DNA from: Magicicada septendecula
Lineage: Eukaryota; Arthropoda; Insecta; Hemiptera; Cicadidae
Assembly: GCA_034769895.1 (NCBI GenBank)
Contig: CM068372.1
Coordinates: 236,368,343-236,432,342 of the forward strand
Direction: 5' to 3'
DNA: 64,000 nucleotides
Shown here: piece by piece, positions 48,615-59,499 of the stretch
Numbering within the stretch: the stretch's first letter is position 1
Layout: each line of letters begins with the position of its first letter
Translations under genes and position numbers: made by a program
Notes under the pieces: model-generated
The model's input: the letters and a program-made list of their open reading frames with translations, nothing else
The model's database searches: none
What the model was told of the DNA's origin: nothing

Positions 48615-48915
48615 AATTTTTGCGCACTCCATCGCCACGTCATCGGACGCACTTCATCTCCACTCCTCTATCGGACGACATCGACGCGGAGCCAGCCGGA
48701 AAGGACAGCCGAAGAGTAGAACGGACGTTCTTCGCATTCTTCGCCCTGTAACGCACCAGCGATTGCCTTCGCTGGGCCGGCAGCAGACTCGACGAACCGA
48801 TGCCAAAAGAAGAGGAGGACAGCGGGCGCAGACGCCGAACATCTCAGCGCGGCTCGGGCGGAATAACCATCACAGCGTTTTTTCCACACGGCCCTTTTTA
48901 GGGTCACCAAAATAA
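48615..48915 (+). other. GC-rich continuation of the interrupted element
   Basis: After the second copy of the 14-bp repeat the sequence continues GC-rich (GGACGCACTTCATCTCCACT and onward to ~48900). It probably joined 47410-47600 before the LINE inserted. Short open frames exist on both strands, but none resembles a known protein. It could be an LTR and leader of an unidentified retroelement. Confidence 0.4.
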
Positions 48916-49510
48916 CGAAGAGTTGTACGATTGGCGCCATTTGTCATGTGACAAGCCTTTTGTCCGATGACAAGATATGAGACAGAACATTATTTACAAC
49001 TGATAAAATATGAAGAATAAATAGTCTGCACACATTCACCAATTTCTACCAAAAAGTACAGGCTCTGCAAAAAAACCTGACTGATCCTGCAAAAGTACAG
49101 GACCTTACCTGAATGATGCTAAAGAGGATGTAATGAAATCAGATAAAGGCATACGTTCACAACAAACAAACTGAAAGAATAAGTTAATATTATGGAATGA
49201 CAGAATTGAAGCCATACCATATCCACATAAAATAATAATAATAATAAAAACCAACAGGTAGAGGATGATAAAAGGCACAGAGCTACTGTTAAGAAGATTT
49301 ACAATCAAAATAGACCACAATTTCTGGGGAGAGATTTGAAATAGTTGTTACTTGTTTCTTTTTTGAATATTTAAACATCTGGGAGTATATAAACTTAAGA
49401 CCAGAGGGATACCTGGAAGTAAGTAGTATGGTGATGTAACAGAGCACAACGATAAGACTTACCAGCAGGAAGATCACTAATAAGTTGTAGAAGAATATAA
49501 TGCAATTTAA
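48916..49510. other. AT-rich non-coding DNA
   Basis: Nothing recognised, apart from (ATA)n-like tracts near 49229-49248. Confidence 0.45.
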
Positions 49511-50875
49511 AAAGATTGAGCTTGCTCTGAAACAGGTAAGCTGGAGGAGGCAATGAAATACAAATGAATTTGTGAAAATAAGGAATCTACAAAATTACAA
49601 CTGAACCATCTGTTTATTAATCTTGTTTGGGATGTTGGCAGAATACCAAATGATTAAAAAATAGCTACAGAGTAAATATTTTAAGAAAGAGGAAAATCTC
49701 ATAATTATGGAAACATTAGTTTTATAGTACTACAATGAAGAATAAGTTGAGCGGTGCTGTGGTAAAAAATGCGTTGATAATCCTAATACAGACACAATAT
49801 TCTTTATTTAACTCAAACACAAAAGAAATGAGAATATATCTTCTTTTTTCTAAAATATTTTTAGTTTCTAAGAAGACATAGTTTACACAGAGGCAAATAT
49901 TAAGTTGTATGAAGTGCCACAACATATGATTAATGCTATTAAAGTACAACAGCTACAAGAAACTAGAATAAACAGCTAACATTAATATATGCACTGTAGC
50001 TTGTCTCTTTTGTCATTTAATTTGTACATGGATAAAATAATGTGCTTATACTGATGATGTTGTGATAATACCCAGATCAAGTCAATGGCTAGTTGAGGTA
50101 TACAAGGAGCTAAATCAGAAATCCACTGGAATAGGACTGCAGGTCAATATCAGCAAAAATAATATATGCTAATAATTTATGAATGAGTAAGGAGACGAAA
50201 TCTATATAATTTATGTATATAGGATATTTAATTTGATGCAATTAATAAGTTCAGATACCTGGGTAACATGTTAAATAATAAAGGGTCCATAAACACGATG
50301 ATACATGATAGGAAACAAATAGGAAACGGGAGCATATTATACTAACAGTTGACTATTGAGAAGCAAACTCATTAGTCATAATACAAAAATAAAAATACAT
50401 AAGATATTTATCAGACCGGTTGTTACTTATGGAGATGAGACATGGATATTAACAAGAAAGGAAAAGGAACTCCAAGATGGTTTGAAAGAAAGATTGTAAG
50501 ACATGTTTATGCCCGGTTAAAGAAGGCGAATAAGAAAGGAGAATTTTCTGAACAGAGAATAAGAAATATCAGGAAATAAATGAGCTATTGAAGCACAAGG
50601 ACATTGTAAGGTTCGTAAAGGCTCAACAAATACAAGAACTAGGTCACCTAGAGCGAATGGATGATTAGCATATGCCAAAGAAAATCTTGAGGGCACAAGT
50701 CTGCAAAAGTAGAAAGAGGGGTCAACCTAGGAGAAGATGGTTGGATGCTGTGCTGGAAGATCTAAGAAGAATGGGTGTGAGAAGTTACACCGAGATGGCA
50801 ATGACAAGAGACATTGGAGAAGACTGATGTTGGAACCCAGGGCTCACGTTGGGCTGTAGTGCTAAAGAAGAAGAA
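49511..50875 (+). pseudogene. Degraded LINE (reverse transcriptase and C-terminal part)
   Basis: Blocks appear in LINE order across many stops: LNHLFINLVWDVGRIPND and KSHNYGN near 49600-49700, then YTDDVVIIPRSSQWL (YxDD-type motif, codons 50047-50058, with Thr for the usual Ala), then INKFRYLGNMLNNKGSI, then IRPVVTYGDETWILTRKEKE, and finally RKRGQPRRRWLDAVLEDLRR. The last block is the familiar C-terminal segment of arthropod LINE proteins. The 5' part (endonuclease) is absent. Clade not determined. Confidence 0.85.
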
Positions 50876-51293
50876 CATGGATAAAATAACTGGCAATTCA
50901 AAACTGAAAAACCAGGAGGAATAAAAAAGGGTGATATCATTTGTCATAAATACTTTTTCTGTTGCACATTTGCAAAAGATGATAGGCTATGTCCAAAAAT
51001 AAAAATTTTTCAGGTAACACAAAATACTGACGCCTTATTTATATTAAATAATACCAGGAAACTTTTAACTTTAAAGTTCAGGAAGTGTCTGTAACTAATG
51101 TATAAATATTAAAAATCAAGGAAAAGGAACAATAGTTTTTGTAACAATAACAAATTTAATATAGACATAGCCTGTTTTTTGCCCCCCTTCCTGTATCCTC
51201 CATTGGATTTATCCCCTTTTTCAGCAGCACTGACTCATGTGAGAACAATTCTTCAACACAACTACAGAAATATGATGTTATTTACAATAGTCA
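50876..51293. other. Non-coding stretch
   Basis: AT-rich; may include the 3' untranslated region of the minus-strand exon that follows. Confidence 0.4.
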
Positions 51294-51299
51294 TTTATT
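51294..51299 (-). terminator. Candidate polyadenylation signal AATAAA
   Basis: TTTATT on the plus strand is AATAAA on the minus strand, about 80 bp downstream of the stop codon of the candidate exon at 51380-51591. A second AATAAA overlaps that stop codon. Confidence 0.35.
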
Positions 51300-51379
51300 G
51301 TAACAAAAAAAAAAATACAAAACAATTAAACTTCAATACAGGTGTTTACAAATGGATCAAATATTTTGTGCAGCTTATT

Positions 51380-51591
51380 TTATTTAACATTATTATCATC
51401 TTCATAAACTTCCTCATTATCATCACATTCAGTAATCCCTTGTAAGAAACCATTATTTAATTCTTCATCAACTACTGGCATAGAGTAATGACAATTTGGT
51501 AAATCACTGTAGTTATATCCAAAATGTGCTTGAAGAAAATTATTTATATATCTTTCCTTTGCCACTGAGTTTTGGATTCCATCACTTAATC
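51380..51591 (-). CDS. Candidate terminal exon of an unidentified host gene
   Basis: Minus-strand open frame with protein-like composition: GLSDGIQNSVAKERYINNFL, then FGYNYSDLPNCHYSMPVVDE, ending in an acidic tail (CDDNEEVYEDDNN) and TAA at 51380-51382. Directly upstream is TTTATGTCTTACAG, a good 3' splice site with a pyrimidine-rich lead, so the exon probably starts at 51591. Candidate poly-A signals follow. It does not resemble any transposon protein I know, and I do not recognise the family. Upstream exons, if real, would lie to the right on the minus strand; I found none that I could support. Confidence 0.35.
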
Positions 51592-51852
51592 CTGTAAGAC
51601 ATAAATTCAACCATCAATTCATTATGATTTACTGAGTGGACACATTTTTGCAAATCTAGCTACACAGTGGACATATTTCTTTCTGCTGCCTAACACAATT
51701 TGGACATATCCACTCTCTTTGTCAGCATTACAAAGACTTTGTTTTTAATTTTCACTTCTGTTTGTCACTTTTTCAATATAGCCTACATATTACATCTGTG
51801 AATGCAGAACAACATGGTTGAATATCACACACACAAAAATCTATATATATAT
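51592..51852. other. Spacer before Gypsy element 2
   Basis: AT-rich and without recognised features. If the exon at 51380-51591 is real, this is intron into which element 2 inserted. Confidence 0.4.
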
Positions 51853-52518
51853 TGTTATGACATTACAGAACAGTCTACGTGTTTGTCAATTGTTCCAGAA
51901 GAATCTCGCTCTAATGTGTGTGGCATACATGATTCTCGACCCATTCACGAGACTTTTCTGAAACCGCCAGCCGCGCGGACTGTGTCAAGGCCGCAGTTAA
52001 TTACGTCGTAGTGTAGAGATAAGGCGTAGTTTGGAATCTTCTGGTCTGTGCGCAGATGTATAAATACAAGGTGGCAGCGGCCTTAGTTTTCAGTTATAGT
52101 TGCGATAAATTACAGTGTGGTTTGGGAGTTATTCTCGGGCGGGTTATTTACTTGCATGATTTATAAAAATACATAAACTGTTTTTGCGTTTTCATACCGG
52201 AGGCTATGTCCATGGAAACTGTTGCGCCTGTGTCAACTGTAATCGAGGTTGGCCTTTCTCGATATTACTCTGTGCATTCAAGTGGTTATTAGTGCTGTGT
52301 TTTATAATCAGGTGGTATATAGTAATACAATTGTGTTTTAATATTAGTTGACATTTTATTGCGTGTGAACAATTTTTATCTGATTTGTTGTAAGAGACTG
52401 TGTTGTTAATTACAAACTGTTTAACTGTGAAAATTAAAGCTGGTGATTAGTGACTTAATTGGTGTCTTGTATTTTGTTTCCACTGTATCTACGATGATTA
52501 AGTAGACTGTCGTAACAG
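51853..52518 (+). repeat. 5' LTR of Gypsy element 2
   Basis: 666 bp, TGTTATGAC to GTCGTAACA, with short inverted ends. It matches 55326-55859 but carries ~123 extra bases at about 52141-52260. TATAAATAC lies near 52059 and ATTAAA near 52434. ATAT flanks both ends of the element as a probable 4-bp target duplication (in AT-rich sequence, so weak). Just inside the element, TGGTGTCAGAACTGGGA is the candidate primer-binding site; I do not assign a tRNA. Confidence 0.92.
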
Positions 52519-52608
52519 TGGTGTCAGAACTGGGAAAGAACCGTTAACTGTGGAAACAGTGGACACTTTGTACAAAACGAGTGTAATTCGTAATTAATCG
52601 GAAAACAA

Positions 52609-53120
52609 TGGATGCCAGTCAGGCGATGGAAAATTTCCAGGCACTGTTGTTGCAGACAGAGGAACGACGACGACAGGATGCATAGAAAGCGGAAGAGAGA
52701 CAGAAAATCCTCCTGCTGGAAGCAGAGAAAAGACGCCGACAGGAGGTAGAAGAAGCAGAAAAATGACAGGATGAAAAATGCAGGCAGGAAACAAAGGAGG
52801 CTGAGGAACGTCAGCACTAATGCTAGAAACAGAAGAAAGACAAAAAGAAGAACGTAAGCAGGAGGCAGAGGAATGGAAGCGTGAAACAGAAGACATCAAG
52901 GAGTTAATACAGGAGCAAAAGCAGACACAAGAATAAACCGCTGCATGGTTGGGTCTCCTACGAGCTTAATAAACAAGTTACTAAAATATCGGAGGTACAA
53001 GAATCAATGACATTAAAAATAGCTGAAGTACACAAATCTGTTTCGATTGTTGAAGAATCGATGTCTACAAAAATATCTGTCATAGAAGAACCTGTGTCAA
53101 ATAAAATATCTGCAGTAGAA
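52609..53120 (+). pseudogene. gag N-terminal region, charged coiled-coil type, element 2
   Basis: Starts MDASQAMENFQALLLQTEER and continues as a long run of Glu, Arg, Lys and Gln (RRRQEVEEAEK-like), as expected for a coiled coil. Stops occur at 52684 and several later places. A Ser/Lys-rich stretch with repeated K(I/S)SxVEES-type text follows to 53120, where the LINE fragment begins. The family is known for capsid assembly; this part would be an extended N-terminal domain. Confidence 0.7.
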
Positions 53121-53127
53121 AACTCAA

Positions 53128-53410
53128 AGAAGTGTAACTGACTACATCGAAGAAAAAAGATTGGTGTGGTACAGTCATGTCTGGAGAGCCCAAAATAGGT
53201 GGATCAACAAAGTGATGGAATGGAGTATATTAGGAAGGAGAAAAAGGGGAAGACCGAGAAGATCTTGGAAGGACAAAGTGGATGAATCTATGCAACGTAT
53301 AGGACTTGAGAAAGGACAATGGGAACATCGGGAGAATTGGAAAGCCAGGTTGAAGGAAGGGAGACGGCACTCGCTGTAGCAACCCTATTATATATATATA
53401 TATAACTCAA
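53128..53410 (+). mobile_element. LINE 3' fragment nested in gag, TSD AACTCAA
   Basis: From 53131 the strand reads VTDYIEEKRLVWYSHVWRAQ, then GRRKRGRPRRSWKDKVDESM and GLEKGQWEHRENWKARLKEG, the C-terminal end of an arthropod LINE protein with a stop at 53377. A (TA)n tail follows (53389-53403). AACTCAA precedes the fragment (53121-53127) and follows its tail (53404-53410), a good 7-bp target-site duplication. The gag frame upstream and downstream fits together if the insertion is ignored, which confirms that it is later than the Gypsy element. It is heavily 5'-truncated. Confidence 0.85.
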
Positions 53411-54271
53411 TGGCAAACATAAGAGAACAAATTAAAAGTGAATAAAGTTGAGCAGTTCATGAAAATACAACCAAAACAAATTTCTGAACAGACTTTACCA
53501 ATGATAAAGACAGAGAAAGACACAGAAAATAAGTCAATAGAGAAAGTCACCTCACCTGCGGTTGGGACAGTTCATGTCACGGCCCCAACCTTTGATCAAA
53601 GCATGTACTGGGCGACGTATTTACGCCAATTTGAAGCTGCTGCATGCCCAAATAATTGGACAGAGAAAGACAAGGCAGTCTCATTCGTTCTCGGATTAAA
53701 AGGACATGCGGCAGTACTACAGAAAGTGCCTCCTGACAGCCAGAACATCTATGCCGAGTTGATAAAAGCTCTAGAATTACGCTACGGTGATAAACATTTG
53801 CGAGATGTGTACTACGCTCAGTTGAGAACAAGACGACAACGTTCCGGGGAGAGTCTTCAAGAGTTTGAAGCAAGTATCGACAGACTGATTAGATTGCCCT
53901 ATCCTGAAGCACCAGAAGATTTTCGAATAAGGTTTGCGGTGCAGACATTTATTGATGGCATCGAAGATTGTGAACTTCAGCAAGTGTTATGAATGGCAAG
54001 ACACCAAAATAGCTCAGAAGCTCTTCTTCACACCTTAGAGTTTGAAGCTGCCAAGTCAGCGTTCCGCTACATTAATGGGTTTGTGCAATCACATTGCAGT
54101 CAGAAGATCCGTGTATCACATCGCCGTTACGATGCGTGCAGAAAAACAATGTTGTCGGACAAACAATTCAGAAATTCAAGAGAGTCACAACAATTTGAAC
54201 GATGGGATAAAGACAGAAGACCGCAATGTTACAATAGTGGAAAACGTGGTCATCTACAGGTAGACTGTTAG
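53411..54271 (+). pseudogene. gag capsid and nucleocapsid region, element 2
   Basis: The open frame 53438-53992 reads VTAPTFDQSMYWATYLRQFE, then WTEKDKAVSFVLGLKGHAAV and LEFRYGDKHL-like text (actual: LELRYGDKHLRDVYYAQLRT), the usual Ty3/Gypsy capsid pattern. A TGA at 53990-53992 replaces a CGA codon still present in element 1 (19948-19950). The following frame ends in a zinc knuckle, CYNSGKRGHLQVDC (54227-54268), whose second Cys is Ser (codon 54236-54238), which should impair zinc binding. Confidence 0.88.
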
Positions 54272-54359
54272 GAGAAGAAGATACCGAGAGAAGAGAGTGA
54301 TCACACCAATTAGAGAAGTAAAGCCTCAGAACAGCACACAGTTTCCACGCTACATAAGA

Positions 54360-54975
54360 CCAGTGGAAACTTGATTGTTAATGGGTTTGTGGAAGGTAAA
54401 TCAACATCATGTACAGTTGACACGGGCGCAACGCAACAGTGTCTATTGTGCGCCCTGACTTAATCAGCAACCGACGGCCTCAAACTAGCTCTTGTACAAT
54501 ACACACTGTGACTGGAAGCCCCGTCAAGGTGCTAGGAAAGGTAGACGTACGTGTACGCCTGGGTCTTCTCGAGTTTAGCCACCAAATGCTCATTGCAGAC
54601 ATTGTCGATGAAGTGATTCTTGGCACGGACATTATGAATGCCTACGGATTCGTTGTGGACTTAAGAGAGAATGTCCTGAAGGTTGGCCAAGAGAAGATAA
54701 AGCTTTGCGAGGCTAAAATGTCAGGGTCTACCACCCATTCGATTAAGCGAGTGGCATTAGTCGAAGAAAAAGTCAAGAGGTCTGGTCAAGAGGAACCCTC
54801 TTTATTGCAAGCGGAAATGGAGGAAGAACTAGCAGAGGAAATACAAATAAGTGTAACGACAAAAGAAGTGAGTCTGGTCAAGAGGAACCCTCCCTATTGC
54901 AACCCGAAATGGAGGAAGAACTAGCAGAGGAAATACAAATAAGTGTAACGACAAAAGAAGTGATTTGAAAGCCAA
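54360..54975 (+). pseudogene. Retropepsin-like protease with 5-bp duplication, element 2
   Basis: The active-site text TVDTGAT is present (from ~54415), so the catalytic Asp remains here, unlike in element 1. GCAAC is repeated at 54428-54432 and 54433-54437, which shifts the frame immediately after DTGAT. The rest of the domain continues from 54439 as MSIVRPDLISNRRPQT, GSPVKVLGKVDVRVRLG and DEVILGTDIMNAYGFVVDLR. Downstream, a 92-bp segment starting TCTGGTCAAGAGGAACCCTC is repeated in tandem (54781 and 54873), again not a multiple of three. Confidence 0.85.
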
Positions 54976-55312
54976 CTATGGGTGTCAAGACAAAACTCTT
55001 GCTTGTTCCTGAGCTGATAGAAGCGCCCGAGGGAAAAGTGGCTGAAGATGAGGATACGCAAGAGGTTGTTGACGAGAACCAAACAGACTTGGATCAGCCA
55101 GTGGTGTTTAGGTCATCAGTACGTGACGCAAGGAGTGATTCTGCAAACCTAGTGGTTGAGCGGAAGACTCGCATTCCTGGGAACGTGATGTTCGGATCAC
55201 ACGAGACTGAATTCGAAGAACCGGAGAATTATCTTCCTCAAGGACGTCCACCTAGATCGCTTAGTTGAGTATTACTTCAGAGACGGTTTGCCACTTCGGG
55301 ACGAACAGGCTT
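54976..55312 (+). pseudogene. Integrase C-terminal remnant, element 2
   Basis: The frame has VVDENQTDLDQP, then FRSSVRDA, RKTRIPGNVMFGSHETEFEE and PENYLPQ. These align with VVDENQTDWDQ, YRSSVHD and RLPGDLMFGSSDTQSKEPQN in element 1 (23295-23490). The catalytic core is absent. The end reads through a text equivalent to VHLDRLAKYYFTDGLPVRDE of element 1, in another frame. This shows that element 2 arose by internal deletion of a relative of element 1. Confidence 0.8.
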
Positions 55313-55325
55313 AAGGAGGAGACAG

Positions 55326-55859
55326 TGTTACGACATTACAGAACAGTCTACGTGTTTGTCGAATGTTCCAGAAAAATCTCGCTCTAATGTGTGTAGCATA
55401 CGTGATTCTCGACGCATTCGCGAGACTTTTCTGGAAGCCGCCAGCCACACGGACTGTGTCAAGGTCGCAGTTAATTACGTCGTAGTTTAGAGATAAGGCG
55501 TAGTTTGAAATCTTCTGGTCTGTGCACGGATGTATAAATACAAGGCGGCAGTGGCCTTAGTTTTCAGTTATAGTTGCGATAAATTACAGTGCGGTTCAAG
55601 AGTTATTATCAGGCGATATTACTCTGTGCGTTCAATTGGTTATTAGTGCTGTGTTTTATAATCGGGCGGCATATTGTAATACAATTGTGTTTTAATATTA
55701 GTTGACATTTTATTGCGTGTGAACAATTTTTATCTGATTTGTTGTAAGAGACTGTGTTGTTAATTACGAACTGTTTAACTGTGAAAATTAAAGCTGGTGA
55801 TTAGTGACTTAATTGGTGTCTTGTATTTTGTTTCCACGATCAAGTAGATCGTCGTAACA
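55326..55859 (+). repeat. 3' LTR of Gypsy element 2
   Basis: 534 bp, TGTTACGAC to GTCGTAACA. It lacks the ~123-bp segment of the 5' LTR and ~10 bp near its end. The last ~170 bp (GTGTGAACAATTTTTATC onward) resemble the same part of the element 1 LTRs. Confidence 0.92.
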
Positions 55860-56799
55860 ATATAATAATTGATAAAATTGATAAAATCAATGAGTTTTTA
55901 TGGAAACAATACACATCTGCTCTAAGTAGAAGAGGGATAATTTCAAAGTGACTTGGATTTCAGAGTTAATCTGGATCAACACATGTGACTAAATCAGTTT
56001 GCAAACTGATTTGAGTCAAACTAAGACTACACAACTCTAAATGCTGCAACTCATAAAACTGTAAATGGTGTGGCCCTTAAAAATTGATGAATCTAGGGAT
56101 GAACAGCACAAATGAATCTCTGCATTTCAGGAAATTACTAGGAATAATTTCATTAGGGATGACTTTGGAGTATACATTCAGTTATTTCAATCTGCAGCTA
56201 CCAAGCAGATTAAAAACAAAGTGCAGTGTGTGTCAAGCTACTAGATACTAAAAAAAAACACAGCTTGTGCCACCACAAGGGTCGATACAATTCTGACTAT
56301 CTCTGCAAACATTATCTGACCAATTTCTGTAACCATGGTACACATGTATTGTTGTGTGTTACTCCTGAAGGAAATTAACCCATTATACATAAAACCAAGG
56401 CAGCGGGTAAAACTTTCAGTTTAATGTCACATATAAGAATTAGTCTTACACTGTGAGAATGATGGAACCTTTCATATCAAGTCCATCACCTACAAAATGA
56501 ATGGAGATACAGTAATAGGGAACGTTATACTACAGTAAAGATATAAAAAATATGAAATGAATGAACTTTTATAACATTGTGGGCTGATAGTAAAGCAAAA
56601 ATTCTTAAAATGTTTTATCTTTTTTGACATAACAACAAACTTCTGTAGCTATGGCACCATCACAGATGCTCTCATGTTTAGAGACTTCAATAGGCTAATT
56701 AATTTTTGTTCCTACTGTTGTCAAATCAATTTTAATTATCTATTTAATATTTTTACATAAACTTTTAGTAATATGTTAATATATATGTCATATAACATA
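55860..56799. other. Non-coding stretch
   Basis: AT-rich; nothing recognised. Confidence 0.5.
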
Positions 56800-57637
56800 A
56801 CAGGATGTTTTAAATGTTGGTATGCATACATTTTTTTTGTATTCATGATAAGCGTAATGTGTTGTGTTGGCCAATTGCAAACACTCTCAGCTTAGCTGAA
56901 GTCCACAACCATCAACTTTCTTTTTTCCTTAAAAGCTGCAAGCGATTAAAAATAAAACCTACAATTGAGTGGATGATTGGTTAGAACTACAAATATTTTT
57001 TTTTTATGAAATACAAGAGTACAGATGAAATTGCTGGTTCTACATTAGAAAGAATTACAAGAAAACTAGCACAGTAAATAATGTCCCACAGTTTAAAGTA
57101 ATCTTGTCTTTTGGGGTATGCCCGCATAAGTGGGATAAAATGGGGTATGCCAGACACAAAGATAAAATGATTTGTCATATGAAAACAAGCATTAGTACCT
57201 AATCCTTGCACAAGACAATGATGACAAGGATAGTGACAGTTGTCATAGTGTGGTGATGACGCTGCAAGTGTAACCGCATATAGTTTTCAGGCATATTTCA
57301 AGAGAATCGTAATGAAAATATTCACATTAGGTATGGGTGATATAAATTAATCAATTACTGCCATCTTAATTAAGTGAAATCTATTCAAGAAAGATCATTT
57401 AATAATTCTTCAGATAATGGTATTAATATTCTGTCAGGAAACAAAGTCAAGAAGATGGCTTCTAAGTACTTTTACTATTTGAAATTATGAATAATTTTGT
57501 AAGTTTGACTGTAAACGTAAATTACATTATCCTCAATTTGTTTATTTCAACAAATAAAAAAAAACATTTTCCTTAGTGATACGCTCAGCATGAATATAAA
57601 AGAAATGCATGCATACCAACATTTAAAACATATATGT
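56800..57637. mobile_element. Candidate MITE with ~58-bp inverted repeats
   Basis: The left arm starts ACAGGATGTTTTAAATGTTG (56800) and continues GTATGCATACATTTTTTTT, then ATTCATGATAAGCGTA. The reverse complement of the right end (57637 backward) reads ACATATATGTTTTAAATGTT, then GGTATGCATGCATTTCTTTT, then ATTCATGCTGAGCGTA. The arms match over ~58 bp with a few changes. The ~720-bp interior has no coding trace. The size and structure fit a non-autonomous DNA transposon; a target duplication was not resolved. Confidence 0.65.
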
Positions 57638-58659
57638 TGTACACCTATATGTTATACTCTATGTTATACACCAAAATTATACTAAAACTACACCATACGT
57701 ACTACAATCTAATCTAACTCAAATTTATATTGTTAAATTGGACTATAAACTATATACAAGTTGTTAAAATAGTTATCTATGTTAATACATGCACACATTA
57801 ACTGAAAGTCCATACGCAGGTCACATAAGACATTTTGTTCGAGTCCCTTAGGCGGACTAGTCCAAGAATGTCATATGGATACAAGAACATTATACAGACT
57901 ACACAAACCTAATGACACAATCTGACAAATCTAACAGCTGATATTCGGTACAGTTACAAATAGAGGCAAACATACAAAATGTAAAGCCATATGCTGTAAC
58001 CAGAGTATGGTATGTATATAAACTGTCTTCAAAAAAAATCTGGGGCGAATGTAGTCTCTTACTACATGACGAATGTTGCTGTCTTTTGTTAATACTGTTT
58101 ATGGGTGCCAACAAATGATAATTACAGCACTAATAAATAGATCACTAATGATCTACTATATAATTGCAATGTCTGTTCTTAATTCTTTGATACAATACCT
58201 ATATGTTATACACCTAAATTATACTATGCGTTACTGTAAGTAAAACGTTATGGAAACGAGTTATCAAACTCTCAAATGTGTAAAGTGTTTTCCTGGCACA
58301 TAATAATTATTCTTATTCACGTACGTGTACGTTTATAACGAAAAGTGAGTGTGTACTCTTGACTTGTAGTGAACGCAATCTGAAAGCACTTAGGCTATGG
58401 TTAAAGGAGAATAACAAGTGTATAATAGGGCAAGGGGATAGAAGTACAGCAAGGATGAGGTGGGGTATGGTGTGGGGCGTGGTTGCCTCCCCTTGTAGAT
58501 CAATATGGAGCCCTGCCCATCCCCACAATACTGTCACCATTACCACCATACATACACCTACTGCACACTACACATATACAGCCATGTATAATATCTAGTC
58601 TTGTATACATTATTGTCTAGCTTCTATTATTACACCATACGTACTTCAATCTAATCTAA

Positions 58660-58661
<2 letters not shown>
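57638..58661. other. Non-coding DNA with scattered short direct repeats
   Basis: ACCTATATGTTATAC occurs near 57647 and 58198. ACACCATACGTACT(A/T)CAATC followed by TAATCTAA occurs near 57691 and 58632. No gene is supported; the open frame at 58359-58598 has no recognisable features. Confidence 0.45.
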
Positions 58662-58713
<52 letters not shown>

Positions 58714-58738
58714 TCTCTCTCTCCCTCCCTCTCTCTCG
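58662..58738. repeat. (CT)n microsatellite
   Basis: About 77 bp of CT dinucleotides with a few CCCT interruptions at the right end. Confidence 0.95.
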
Positions 58739-59499
58739 CCCCTCACCCTATTCCTGCTGCTTCATCCCCATACTAGCAGTCATCCATAAACACTCTAGTC
58801 CTAATTACCTATAACCATATTACAGTATGCTTCAAACCTTTAATAAACTTCAGAAAAGACATACCAGAAATTTTCACTGTCTATGTTTCTAATCTGAATA
58901 GCATGTAGTTATAAAATAACAGCACTACTTAGAACTGACACACTACAACTTTATTAACAACCTGGCGGTTAGTCATGTAATCTTGTTAGTCAAATGCCTG
59001 CAGGCTGCAAAATCACGTCATCTTCATATGGTATAAATTTGCATGTTTTTATACTTGCAACTTTCAATACATAGTAGTTTACACTATATTTATAATATTG
59101 TCAGAGCTAGTAGGAAGATAGTTAGGACTTATTAAGTCGGCAGAGCACTATTACTGTTATTTTGCTATCCGCTGTTTTCAATTCGGCGAATTGTAAGAGT
59201 GGGTTAAAATATATGCTACAGAAGAATGACTAATTGCAAGAACCTGTTACACACTTGGTGCCAAGCTGCTGAGGGACAATGGCAAGATAATTTTTAAAAT
59301 GCCATCTAGAAGGATTTTTTTTAACATGGGTTCATATTTGACAGTCCACAAAGGGGTCCCCCCCCCCCCGGAAAAAAAGAAACTGTAATGACAGAAGAAA
59401 AGAAAACGTTATCTACTGCTTCGACATGAAATCCATCTGAATCAACATGTTGGACTTGGACAACCATCAAATCAATCTCAAATTCATCTAATCAATCAC
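58739..59499. other. Non-coding stretch
   Basis: Nothing recognised except a run of twelve C residues at 59358-59369. Confidence 0.5.

Larger units (their letters stand above)
51853..55859 (+). mobile_element. Ty3/Gypsy element 2: gag retained, most of pol deleted
   Basis: A 4.0-kb LTR-to-LTR copy. It has gag, a broken protease and only the C-terminal tail of integrase. Reverse transcriptase, RNase H and the integrase core are absent, with the sequence passing from a protease-distal region to an integrase C-terminal region between ~54970 and ~55060. A purine tract (AAGGAGGAGACAG, 55313-55325) precedes the 3' LTR. A LINE 3' fragment interrupts gag. The element is related to element 1 (shared LTR 3' third, gag start and integrase tail). 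Confidence 0.92.

Noticed and set aside
48574..48940. Arginine-rich open frames on both strands
   Set aside because: GC-rich composition keeps several frames open; none shows a domain or a LINE motif.
52524..52899. Leucine/phenylalanine-rich minus-strand frames opposite the gag start
   Set aside because: They are the antisense of the Glu/Arg-rich gag N-terminus and have no independent support.
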